This document shows, piece after piece, positions 1 through 5,787 of a stretch of DNA of 6,201 nucleotides (the first letter of the stretch is position 1; every line of letters starts with the position of its first letter). Source of the stretch: Rhodoferax sp. Its GTDB lineage: Bacteria; Pseudomonadota; Gammaproteobacteria; Burkholderiales; Burkholderiaceae. A program made the position numbers and the translations under genes. The DNA is taken from NCBI GenBank assembly GCA_028292075.1, contig JAQGNA010000183.1, positions 1-6,201 on the forward strand. The letters are read 5' to 3'. Under the pieces are notes generated by a model. That model saw only the letters and a list, made by a program, of their open reading frames with translations. It was not told the origin of the DNA and did not search any database.

Positions 1-11
1 CCGTGGGCTTG

Positions 12-154
12 AAACCCATCCCATCCGCCGTACGCCGAAGACCCATCTCGTTCGCCCTGAGCCGAAGACCCATCCGTTTCGCGCTGCGCCCAAGACCCAC
101 CCCGTTCGGCGTACGCCCAAGACCCACCCCGTTCGCCCTGAGCCTGTCGAAGGG
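12..154. repeat. 27-bp tandem repeat array ending in a REP-like element
   Basis: About five head-to-tail units of 26-27 bases begin at 12, 38, 65, 92 and 119. Most start AAGACCCA(T/C)C and continue with a variable GTTCG...GC half. The unit at 92 contains the perfect palindrome GGCGTACGCC, and the unit at 12 has a related CCGTACGCCG. Unit length is a multiple of three, so a translation looks like a 9-residue repeat (RRPI/RPRPTP-FAL), but I see no coding evidence. The array lies just downstream of the minus-strand thioesterase stop at 164, in a 3'-flanking position. The units have diverged from one another, so this is probably an old, slowly decaying array and not a freshly slipped one. Confidence 0.75.
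131..154. repeat. REP-like intergenic palindromic element
   Basis: The last tandem unit runs into a 24-base element beginning GTTCGCCCTGAGCC and ending TGTCGAAGGG. Its arms TTCG and CGAA are inverted, so it can form an imperfect hairpin. I recognise this word from memory as a common dispersed intergenic repeat of high-GC proteobacteria, where spurious translations read FALSLSKG. It ends 9 bases before the thioesterase stop codon at 164-166, so it may act as a 3' RNA structure for the minus-strand operon. The family assignment rests on memory, not on a search. Confidence 0.6.
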
Positions 155-163
155 TCTACCTCC

Positions 164-586
164 TCAATCAGACACCAGCCTGCGGATCCAGTCCGGCAGG
201 TTCACTGCCTTCTGCTGCGGAAAGTTGACCCAGATCGTCGTGGCGCCGCCCGCGGCGCACACCACGTCGGGCTGATCCGCGCGGGCCATCGTCGCCCAGC
301 TTTCGAAGGTGGTGCGAGCCGGGTCGCTGACGTACATCCGCACCAGCACATCGCCCGGGTATTCGAGCTGCCGGTAGAAGTTGCAGAAGGCATTCACGAT
401 CAACGGGCCTTCGCCGCCCGGGTCGGGCATGCAGCCGACCGAGCGCATCCAGTCGATCCGCACGGTCTCCATGTAGCGGAAATAGGTGGTGTTGTTGACG
501 TGGTTCATCGCGTCCATGTCGCCCCAGCGGATCGGCATGGCCATCTCGAACACGAGCTTTTTCTTCTCGGGGATTTCGATCTTCAT
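164..586 (-). CDS. Hotdog-fold acyl-CoA thioesterase (4HBT/YbgC-like)
   Basis: This 140-residue protein has the size of a single-domain hotdog thioesterase, which hydrolyses acyl-CoA or aryl-CoA thioesters in the cytoplasm. The family signature lies near the N-terminus: R20-W-G-D-M-D25-A-M-N-H-V-N-N and then Y35-F-R-Y-M-E. Asp25 matches the catalytic acid of 4-hydroxybenzoyl-CoA thioesterases, and the HVNN-x-x-Y-F-x-Y-x-E helix is typical. The ATG at 584-586 places the first strand about 15 residues before the motif, as expected. The gene starts 28 bases after the transporter stop on the same strand and is probably the last gene of the SDR-transporter-thioesterase operon. The substrate cannot be read from sequence. 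A housekeeping short- or medium-chain acyl-CoA role is one option, processing an aromatic-CoA intermediate another. Confidence 0.85.
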   Translation of the reverse strand: MKIEIPEKKKLVFEMAMPIRWGDMDAMNHVNNTTYFRYMETVRIDWMRSVGCMPDPGGEGPLIVNAFCNFYRQLEYPGDVLVRMYVSDPARTTFESWATMARADQPDVVCAAGGATTIWVNFPQQKAVNLPDWIRRLVSD

Positions 587-614
587 GCGCTGACTCTACC
601 GCGCCACCGACGTT

Positions 615-1520
615 TCAGCGGTGCGCGCGGATCGACGCGATGATGCCCAGCGTGAACAGCAGCGCCGCCAGCCATTGCATCGGGCTCGGCCAGGCGCCGT
701 CCCACAGGAACGAATAGAAAAGCGCGAACAGCGTCTCACTGACGATCAGCTGGCCGCACAGGCTGGTGCTGAGTCTTCGGCTGGCGACATTCCACAGCAC
801 CGATCCCAACCAGGCGGAGCCTAGCCCGGTGGCCACGAAGACGGCGGTGGCCAGGCCCGTCTGGCCAAGCGCGAGCAGCGGCGCGGTGCCGGAGCCGCCG
901 GCCAGCCACATGGCCACGGCGCTGGCCCCGGTCACGAGGCCGAGCCAGTTCGTCCAGACCGCGCCGGTCACCTCCGGATGGCGCCGCAGCCAGTTGGCGT
1001 TGTAGAGCGCGAACACCGTCCACGACACCATGCTGGCCGCTGCCAGCGCCACGCCGCGCCAGAGGTGCGGGTGCGCCGACGCCACGCCGGGCAACTCGGC
1101 CGCTGGCTGCTGCGCGAGGCCCATCAGCACCAGGCCGGCGGCGGTGAGCAGCAAGCCTGGCGCCAGGCTCGCCCAGCGCAGATGCGCCGGCCTGCCGAGC
1201 AGCATCAGCCATACCGGAATGGTGCCGACGATGAGGCTCGGGAGTTCGGTGCCGGCATCGCGCACGGCCAGCACCACCATGAGGTAGTAGCCGGTGGCGC
1301 CGAGCACGCTCATGGAGAGCGCCGCACCGGCCTGCGCCCAGGTCGGCCAGCGGCGTTCGCGGGGCGTGCCGAACAACAGCAGCGCCGACCAAAGCCCCCA
1401 GACGATGTAGCGGCCGGCCGCGATGTCGATCGGCGAAAAGCCGGTCAACAGCCGAGGAACGACGAACACCAGCCCCCACAAGGCCCCTGCGGCGAGGCCG
1501 GCCAACACCCCCGTCAGCAT
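615..1520 (-). CDS. EamA/DMT-family membrane transporter
   Basis: From the ATG at 1518-1520 this is a 301-residue, very hydrophobic protein with about ten predicted transmembrane segments in two similar halves, the architecture of EamA (RhaT/YdcZ-like) drug/metabolite transporters. The N-terminus is characteristic: MLTGVLAGLAAGALWGLVFV followed by a short loop and a second helix. The second half opens with a W-R-G-V-A-L-A-A-A-S-M segment and the protein ends in a short basic tail (IRAHR). Such proteins export or import small metabolites, often amino acids or their derivatives, across the inner membrane; the substrate is unknown. The frame is open upstream to an ATG at 1625, but that would overlap the SDR coding end and add a polar, arginine-rich leader before the first helix, so I chose 1520. 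It lies 61 bases downstream of the SDR and 28 bases upstream of the thioesterase. Confidence 0.85.
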   Translation of the reverse strand: MLTGVLAGLAAGALWGLVFVVPRLLTGFSPIDIAAGRYIVWGLWSALLLFGTPRERRWPTWAQAGAALSMSVLGATGYYLMVVLAVRDAGTELPSLIVGTIPVWLMLLGRPAHLRWASLAPGLLLTAAGLVLMGLAQQPAAELPGVASAHPHLWRGVALAAASMVSWTVFALYNANWLRRHPEVTGAVWTNWLGLVTGASAVAMWLAGGSGTAPLLALGQTGLATAVFVATGLGSAWLGSVLWNVASRRLSTSLCGQLIVSETLFALFYSFLWDGAWPSPMQWLAALLFTLGIIASIRAHR

Positions 1521-1581
1521 GGATGCAGCGGGCGCCTCGTCGTCAGGCCATGGAGTGCGGCGACCTGCAGGAGAAAGCCGG

Positions 1582-2367
1582 TCAACACAGGCCGAAACCG
1601 TCGTCCGCCGCAATGACGGCGCCATTGACGAAATGACTCTGCCCGCTGGCCAGCAGCACGATCAGGCCGTCGAGGTCTTCGGGCTTGCCCATGCGCTTGC
1701 GCGGCAGGGTCTGCACCAGCTTCTCGCCCTGGTCGGTCTTCCAGTGATGATGGTTGATGTCGGTGTCGATGTAGCCGGGGCAGATGGCGTTCACGTTGAT
1801 GCCGTGCCGGCCCCACTCAAGGGCCATGGCGCGGGTCATGTGGATCACCGCGGCCTTGCTCATGCAGTACACGCCGATCTGCGGCAGCACCTTGAGCCCG
1901 GCCATGCTCGCGATGTTGATGATGCGGCCGCCGGTAAAGCTGCCGGGCGCCGAGCCGTTGGCCCGGGCCAGCATGCGGCGGGCCACTTCCTGGGCCACGA
2001 AAAACGCGCCCTTGGCATTGGTGTTGAACATGAAGTCGTATTCGTCCTCGTCCACGTCCTCCAGGCGGCGCGGCGTGCTGACGCCGGAGTTGTTGACGAG
2101 GATGTCGATCGAGCCGACCTCCGTCTCGGCATGCGCCACGGCCGACTTGATGGAGTCGCGGTCGGTCACGTCGAGCGCCACCACATGGCAGTCACCGCCC
2201 TCGCCTTCGATGCGGGCGCGAAGGTCTTTCAGGCGGTCGACGTTGCGGCTGGCCAGCACCACGGCGGCGCCGGCCCGCGCCAGGGTTCGGGCGAACTGGG
2301 CCCCGAGGCCGCCGGAGGCGCCGGTGACGAAGGCCACGCGGCCGGAAAGGTCGATGCTGTAAGCCAT
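1582..2367 (-). CDS. SDR-family NAD(P)-dependent oxidoreductase
   Basis: This is a 261-residue classical short-chain dehydrogenase/reductase of normal family length. The cofactor motif T15-G-A-S-G-G-L-G22 follows the first beta strand. Asp66-Val67 fits the adenine-contact position. The N-N-S-G stretch at 92-95 replaces the usual NNAG. The catalytic tetrad is complete: Asn117, Ser154, Tyr167 and Lys171 (Y-C-M-S-K), followed by the C-P-G-Y-I-D-T loop at 196-202. Arg41 after the second strand could favour NADP(H), but this is only suggestive. The ATG at 2365-2367 is preceded by GGGGGAA, a usable ribosome site. The reading frame stays open far upstream, but that stretch is antisense to ETF-QO. 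Similar proteins are annotated as 3-oxoacyl-ACP or 3-hydroxyacyl-CoA dehydrogenases or alcohol dehydrogenases; the substrate here is open. It is probably the first gene of the minus-strand operon. Confidence 0.88.
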   Translation of the reverse strand: MAYSIDLSGRVAFVTGASGGLGAQFARTLARAGAAVVLASRNVDRLKDLRARIEGEGGDCHVVALDVTDRDSIKSAVAHAETEVGSIDILVNNSGVSTPRRLEDVDEDEYDFMFNTNAKGAFFVAQEVARRMLARANGSAPGSFTGGRIINIASMAGLKVLPQIGVYCMSKAAVIHMTRAMALEWGRHGINVNAICPGYIDTDINHHHWKTDQGEKLVQTLPRKRMGKPEDLDGLIVLLASGQSHFVNGAVIAADDGFGLC

Positions 2368-2386
2368 GGAAGGATTCCCCCGCAGA

Positions 2387-2402
2387 ACAATCGCGCGATT
2401 GT
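2387..2402. promoter_or_regulatory. Perfect 16-bp palindrome, candidate operator
   Basis: ACAATCGCGCGATTGT is identical to its reverse complement and has no spacer. It lies in the 162-base region between the divergent SDR and ETF-QO genes, 19 bases upstream of the SDR start codon. Symmetry, length and location fit the binding site of a dimeric repressor such as TetR, GntR or MarR types. No regulator gene lies in the window, so the protein that binds is unknown. It overlaps the proposed SDR -10 element, so bound protein would block that promoter; an effect on ETF-QO is also possible. Confidence 0.5.
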
Positions 2403-2426
2403 GACAGCCTGCCTTGACGCTGCGAA
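2398..2426 (-). promoter_or_regulatory. Possible sigma-70-type promoter of the SDR operon
   Basis: Read on the minus strand, TTCGCA (2426-2421) and CACAAT (2403-2398) each match four of six consensus bases of the -35 and -10 elements, with an ideal 17-base spacer. Transcription would start near 2391 and give a leader of roughly 24 bases. The -10 element overlaps the 16-bp palindrome. Both hexamers are weak, so this is tentative. Confidence 0.3.
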
Positions 2427-2529
2427 TAAAATCAGTCTCGCACCCGTTCCCCGAATCCGACGCCGGCCCCGCGCCGCGCAGAGCCCCTCCACGAACCCGG
2501 CCCCCGAAGGCCCCGCCACGAGAGACACG

Positions 2530-4227
2530 ATGACAAACGAAGAAATCCTTGCCCAGTACGGACCGCGCGAAGCCATGGAGTACGACGTCGTCGTGGTCGG
2601 TGGCGGCCCGGGCGGATTGGCCACCGCCATCCGGCTGAAACAGCTGGCCGCCGAGAAAGGCAGCGAGCTGTCGGTCGTGGTGCTCGAGAAAGGATCCGAG
2701 CCGGGGGCGCACATCCTTTCTGGCGCCATCATGGACCCGCGCGCACTCACTGAATTGCTGCCCAACTGGAAGGCCGACGGTGCCCCGCTGAACCAACCGG
2801 TGACCGACGACGCCATGGTGTTCCTGGGCCCGAAATCGAGCTTTCGCACGCCCAACTTCCTGCTGCCGAAATGCTTCCAGAACCACGGCAACTACATCGT
2901 CAGCCTGGGCAACGTGACGCGCTGGATGGCGCAACAAGCCGAGAACCTGGGCGTCGAGATCTTCCCCGGCTTTCCGGCCGCTGAAGTTCTCTACAACCCC
3001 GATGGGTCCGTCAAGGGCGTGGCCACCGGCAACATGGGCGTGAGCAAGGAAGGCGAACCCACCGGCGACTTCCAGCTGGGCATGGAACTGCATGCGAAGT
3101 ACACGATCTTTGCCGAGGGCTCGCGCGGCCACCTGGGGCGCCAGCTCATCAGCCGCTACAACCTCGACGCCGGCCGCGATCCGCAGACCTACGGCCTGGG
3201 CGTGAAGGAACTCTGGGAGATCGACCCCAAGCGCCACCAGCCCGGCTTCGTTCTGCACACGGCCGGCTGGCCCATGCGGAGCGACACCTACGGCGGCGCC
3301 TTCCTGTACCACATGGAAGACAACAAGGTCACGCTGGGCTTCATCACCGGGCTCGACTACAGCAACCCCTACCTCAGCCCGTTCGAGGAGATGCAGCGCT
3401 GGAAGACGCATCCGAACGTTCGCTGGTACCTTGAAGGTGACGAGGCCGCGGGCGTCAAGCCGGCCAAGCGCATCGGCTATGGCGCGCGGGCCATCACCGC
3501 CGGCGGCCTGCTGTCGCTGCCGAAGACGGTGTTTCCGGGCGGTGCCCTCGTCGGTTGCGAGGCCGGCTACCTGAACGTGAGCCGCATCAAGGGCAGCCAT
3601 GCCGCGATCAAGACCGGCTTGCTGGCCGCCGAGGCCGCGTTCGACGCAGTCAACGCCGGGAGACAACACGACGAACTCACGGCCTACCCGGAGGCTTTCG
3701 AGAAGAGCTGGCTGCATGCCGAACTCAACAAATCGCGCAACTTCAAGACCTGGTTCAAGAAGGGCCTGACCACGGCCACGCTGATGAATGGCATCGAGCA
3801 GTTCCTGCTGAAGGGCAACATGCCGTGGACGCTGCACCGCGACAAGCCCGACCACGCCTACCTCAGGCCGGCAGCCGACTGCAAGCCCATCGTCTATCCC
3901 AAGCCCGACGGAAAACTCACCTTCGACCGCCTCTCGAGCGTGTTCATCAGCAACACCAACCACGCGGAAAACCAGCCCGCGCACCTCACCCTAAAAGACG
4001 CCTCAGTGCCGGTGAACATCAACCTCGCCAAGTACGCCGGACCTGAATCTCGCTACTGTCCGGCCGGCGTGTACGAGTACGTCAAGACGGCGGAAAACAC
4101 CGACCGGCTGCAGATCAACGCGCAGAACTGCGTGCACTGCAAGACCTGCGACATCAAGGACCCGACGCAGAACATCGTTTGGGTGACGCCAGAGGGCGGC
4201 GGCGGGCCGAACTACTCGGGGATGTGA
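2530..4227 (+). CDS. Electron-transfer flavoprotein:ubiquinone oxidoreductase (ETF-QO)
   Basis: This 565-residue enzyme, of normal bacterial family length, takes electrons from reduced electron-transfer flavoprotein and passes them to ubiquinone at the inner membrane. It links acyl-CoA dehydrogenases of fatty-acid and amino-acid breakdown to respiration. The FAD-binding Rossmann motif V-V-V-G24-G-G-P-G-G29 sits near the N-terminus. The middle carries family segments such as the A-E-G-S-R-G-H-L stretch and the G-C-E-A-G-Y-L-N region. The C-terminal ferredoxin-like domain has the 4Fe-4S ligands Cys510, Cys534, Cys537 and Cys540 (C-V-H-C-K-T-C-D) followed by D-P-T-Q-N-I. The ATG at 2530 is chosen because it is the nearest start that leaves a normal N-terminus; a second Met at codon 16 (2575) is possible. 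The open frame extends upstream, but that stretch is antisense to the SDR operon. It is transcribed divergently from the SDR. Confidence 0.95.
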   Translation: MTNEEILAQYGPREAMEYDVVVVGGGPGGLATAIRLKQLAAEKGSELSVVVLEKGSEPGAHILSGAIMDPRALTELLPNWKADGAPLNQPVTDDAMVFLGPKSSFRTPNFLLPKCFQNHGNYIVSLGNVTRWMAQQAENLGVEIFPGFPAAEVLYNPDGSVKGVATGNMGVSKEGEPTGDFQLGMELHAKYTIFAEGSRGHLGRQLISRYNLDAGRDPQTYGLGVKELWEIDPKRHQPGFVLHTAGWPMRSDTYGGAFLYHMEDNKVTLGFITGLDYSNPYLSPFEEMQRWKTHPNVRWYLEGDEAAGVKPAKRIGYGARAITAGGLLSLPKTVFPGGALVGCEAGYLNVSRIKGSHAAIKTGLLAAEAAFDAVNAGRQHDELTAYPEAFEKSWLHAELNKSRNFKTWFKKGLTTATLMNGIEQFLLKGNMPWTLHRDKPDHAYLRPAADCKPIVYPKPDGKLTFDRLSSVFISNTNHAENQPAHLTLKDASVPVNINLAKYAGPESRYCPAGVYEYVKTAENTDRLQINAQNCVHCKTCDIKDPTQNIVWVTPEGGGGPNYSGM

Positions 4228-4247
4228 GTCGCTGTGCGACGTACGAA

Positions 4248-4268
4248 GATGCCAGCCGAAGGCGAATC
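4248..4268. repeat. Left flanking hairpin of the accessory island
   Basis: GATGCC (4248-4253), a 7-base loop and GGC-GA-ATC (4261-4268) form a short stem with a 2-base bulge, 20 bases after the ETF-QO stop. Its first 16 bases match 13 of 16 ungapped positions at 5788-5803, on the other side of the AT-rich island. It could be the remains of a target duplication, a recombination site or a small dispersed palindrome. There is no T-tract after it, so a terminator role is unlikely. Confidence 0.35.
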
Positions 4269-4393
4269 TACGAGGGAGACGGTGCCTAAAGGTTTTGCCA
4301 TCATATTGGCGTGCAGCCCAATAACGGGCTGTAAGGACCATGCAACACTAGCCCTAGATAAAGAAAGAAAATATGTCTACCCGTGGGAATATT

Positions 4394-4873
4394 ATGGGCA
4401 AGTCACAAGCGGTCCTTGGAGATCGAACCAGTCACGGCGGCGTAATCTTCACTGGAAATCCGTTAAACACCTGGCATGGAATTCCGATAGCGAGAAAGAC
4501 GGACAGAGTATTTTGTCCGAAATGCAAGCCTCACGTTTTCGAAATTGCAAATGGTGTTGAATCCGCCACGGATACGGATACTGCGTTGTCATTGGCGGTG
4601 GAAGGGAGTCTTACTACTTGTGGGGCGGCAATCATTGCTGAGAGTGCGCCTCCGGCTCAGTTGAAAGAGGCGTTGCATTTCATCGGTGGAGGCGGTTTCG
4701 ATGATCGCTATGTTTTGAGAGATAACTTAGGAATTCCGATGGCGAATGCATACTACGCCCTCCAAAAACCTGATTGTGAACCGGATTTTGGCACGACCGA
4801 CTCGGCGGGCCACACGCACTTATGCCTTACAGGTGAAGAAGCTAGCCAGATCGATTTCTTCTTGGCGGGCTGA
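4394..4873 (+). CDS. PAAR-domain T6SS spike-tip protein with C-terminal extension
   Basis: The protein has 159 residues from the ATG at 4394. PAAR proteins cap the VgrG spike of the type VI secretion system and carry effectors out of the cell. Residues 1-83 show the PAAR pattern: MGKSQAVLGD-R-T-S-H14-G-G, then G-I-P-I-A-R at 29-34, C41-P-K-C44-K-P-H47, and G-S-L-T-T-C76-G-A at 71-78. His14, His47 and Cys76 are plausible ligands for the tip metal ion. Residues about 102-159 (F-D-D-R-Y-V-L-R-D-N ... T-D-S-A-G-H-T) resemble the small beta-rich, transthyretin-like domain that follows PAAR or VgrG cores and docks cargo. An in-frame ATG at 4373 would add seven residues; I prefer 4394 because PAAR proteins usually begin MGK and GTGGGA precedes it. 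The gene is AT-richer than its metabolic neighbours and its stop abuts the next start. No other T6SS gene is visible. Confidence 0.85.
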   Translation: MGKSQAVLGDRTSHGGVIFTGNPLNTWHGIPIARKTDRVFCPKCKPHVFEIANGVESATDTDTALSLAVEGSLTTCGAAIIAESAPPAQLKEALHFIGGGGFDDRYVLRDNLGIPMANAYYALQKPDCEPDFGTTDSAGHTHLCLTGEEASQIDFFLAG

Positions 4874-5434
4874 ATGATAAACGGAAAATTTGTAAGAGAT
4901 TTGGATGGAGAGATTTTGCGACACGTCGCACAAGCGCAGACAACGGCTCATACTGACGAAAAACCCAAACCAATAAACACAAACTCCGAAACTTTGGAGG
5001 TTTTAGTCTTTGATTCAATACTGACCTCTGCAGGCTCTCAGTTTGGTCACGTTGCAATTGACATCGACGGTGCGATCTATAGTAGGGCACATAGCAAGTA
5101 TGTCTTCATTCGAAACGGGACTATATTTCGCAGTTCCAACCAAAAGCTTCGAGATTTTGAAGGATTGGTTTTACGCGTTTCACCAAATGAAAAAAAGAAG
5201 ATAATAACCGAATTGGAGCGGCGTGTTGATGCCGACCTAAAATACGATATCATCAATAATAGCTGCTCGACAAACGTCGCCGACGTGTTAGAAAGCATCG
5301 GCATACTCGCACACGATCCGCGCTTTCAACTCGATCCTGGCTCCACTGCCATGGTAACACCCAAAGAAATATTAATTACAATTTCACGATCAAAACGGCT
5401 TGTAAAAAGAAATAGCTATCGCAAGCTATCCTGA
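4874..5434 (+). CDS. Putative T6SS effector, permuted papain/NlpC-P60-like
   Basis: I do not recognise the exact family of this 186-residue protein. After a polar linker (about 18-40), residues 41-130 look like a permuted papain-like (NlpC/P60 or LRAT/YiiX type) hydrolase: L-E-V-L-V-F-D-S, then F57-G-H59-V-A-I-D-I-D-G with Y69-S-R, a strand G-L-V-L-R-V at 97-102, a helix, then Y124-D-I-I-N-N-S-C131-S-T-N-V-A-D-V-L. In permuted members a GH histidine precedes an N-x-C cysteine at a helix start, so His59 and Cys131 are the candidate pair. Such enzymes cut peptidoglycan amide bonds or act on lipids; which applies here is unknown. The ATG follows the PAAR TGA directly, so translation is probably coupled, and the stop overlaps the next start by one base. 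Position behind a PAAR gene and before a membrane-targeted small protein supports an effector role. There is no signal peptide, as expected for T6SS cargo. Confidence 0.6.
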   Translation: MINGKFVRDLDGEILRHVAQAQTTAHTDEKPKPINTNSETLEVLVFDSILTSAGSQFGHVAIDIDGAIYSRAHSKYVFIRNGTIFRSSNQKLRDFEGLVLRVSPNEKKKIITELERRVDADLKYDIINNSCSTNVADVLESIGILAHDPRFQLDPGSTAMVTPKEILITISRSKRLVKRNSYRKLS

Positions 5435-5757
5435 TGAAAAAACCGTTTTATTTATTAATTGCTGTGGCAGCGATTGGACTTTGTGCATTTATGTTTTCAT
5501 CACATCCTACTTACAAAGGGCCTTTCAATTGGAAACGCTTTACCGTGGCCGAGACTGAAGCGCGAGATGTCACGTCACATGTTTTTGAGTCTATAGATAA
5601 TATGAAAAAGGTCTTTACACTTGAGTTCGGTGACGAATGCTTTTATCTGGACGACGAAGAATGGATTTGGAGAGACACCAAAGATCCTGGATTTCTACTA
5701 ACACCGATTTTTTGCCCTAAAAAGGGAGGCGGCTGGGCAATGCCACCGCGGAAATGA
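5434..5757 (+). CDS. Small secreted or membrane-anchored protein, likely immunity protein
   Basis: I do not recognise the family of this 107-residue protein. The N-terminus is MKKPFYLLIAVAAIGLCAFMF: two lysines and a hydrophobic stretch at about 5-21, which would be a signal peptide or an inner-membrane anchor. Cys17 is preceded by I-G-L, a poor lipobox, so a lipoprotein is unlikely. The rest is a short soluble domain, rich in acidic and aromatic residues (L-D-D-E-E-W-I-W at 72-79), with Cys69 and Cys94 possibly paired in the periplasm. The start overlaps the effector stop by one base (TGATG), giving tight co-translation. A small periplasm-facing product immediately after an effector gene is the classic place for a cognate immunity protein, here protecting against an enzyme acting in the periplasm. 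The function is inferred from context only. Confidence 0.6.
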   Translation: MKKPFYLLIAVAAIGLCAFMFSSHPTYKGPFNWKRFTVAETEARDVTSHVFESIDNMKKVFTLEFGDECFYLDDEEWIWRDTKDPGFLLTPIFCPKKGGGWAMPPRK

Positions 5758-5784
5758 AAAAATGAGGGCGCCCGTTCGGTGCCC
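5752..5784 (-). terminator. Rho-independent-like terminator pointing leftward
   Basis: GGGCGCC (5766-5772) and GGTGCCC (5778-5784) pair as a seven-base stem with one G-T pair and a five-base loop. On the minus strand the stem is followed by TCA and six T residues (5762-5757). On the plus strand no T-run follows, so it would stop leftward transcripts. No minus-strand gene is visible to its right, so the role is unclear. Confidence 0.3.
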
Positions 5785-5787
5785 GTC

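Noticed and set aside
12..154. CRISPR array
   Set aside because: The units are directly tandem without unique spacers and have diverged across their whole length.
3..275. Open frame of 90 codons across the repeat array on the plus strand
   Set aside because: The periodic 9-residue pattern comes from the 27-bp repeat, and the 3' half is antisense to the thioesterase. No ribosome site or protein family supports it.
1521..1625. Earlier ATG start for the EamA transporter
   Set aside because: It would overlap the SDR coding end by 44 bases and add a polar arginine- and proline-rich leader before the first membrane helix, unusual for this family.
2414..2432. TTGACG and TAAAAT as an ETF-QO promoter
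   Set aside because: Both hexamers look good alone, but the spacing is only seven bases, incompatible with a sigma-70 promoter. No alternative partner at 16-18 bases was found.
1423..2529. N-terminal extension of the ETF-QO frame by about 369 codons
   Set aside because: It is antisense to the transporter and SDR genes, has no domain I recognise, and ETF-QO has its normal length from 2530. Long open antisense frames are common in GC-rich DNA.
2368..3984. Upstream extension of the SDR frame, making an 800-residue minus-strand protein
   Set aside because: The extension is antisense to ETF-QO and low in complexity for a protein. The SDR starts properly at 2367 with a ribosome site and its usual N-terminal strand.
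4228..4240. GTCGC-TGT-GCGAC hairpin right after the ETF-QO stop
   Set aside because: The five-base stem with a three-base loop is too short, and there is no T-tract.
4314..4331. CAGCCC-loop-GGGCTG inverted repeat as an ETF-QO terminator
   Set aside because: The six-base stem is perfect, but no T-run follows on either strand and it lies 87 bases after the stop, so termination is not supported.
4003..4341. Minus-strand frame spanning the ETF-QO end and the intergenic region
   Set aside because: It is arginine- and histidine-rich, antisense to the 4Fe-4S domain and without recognisable motifs.
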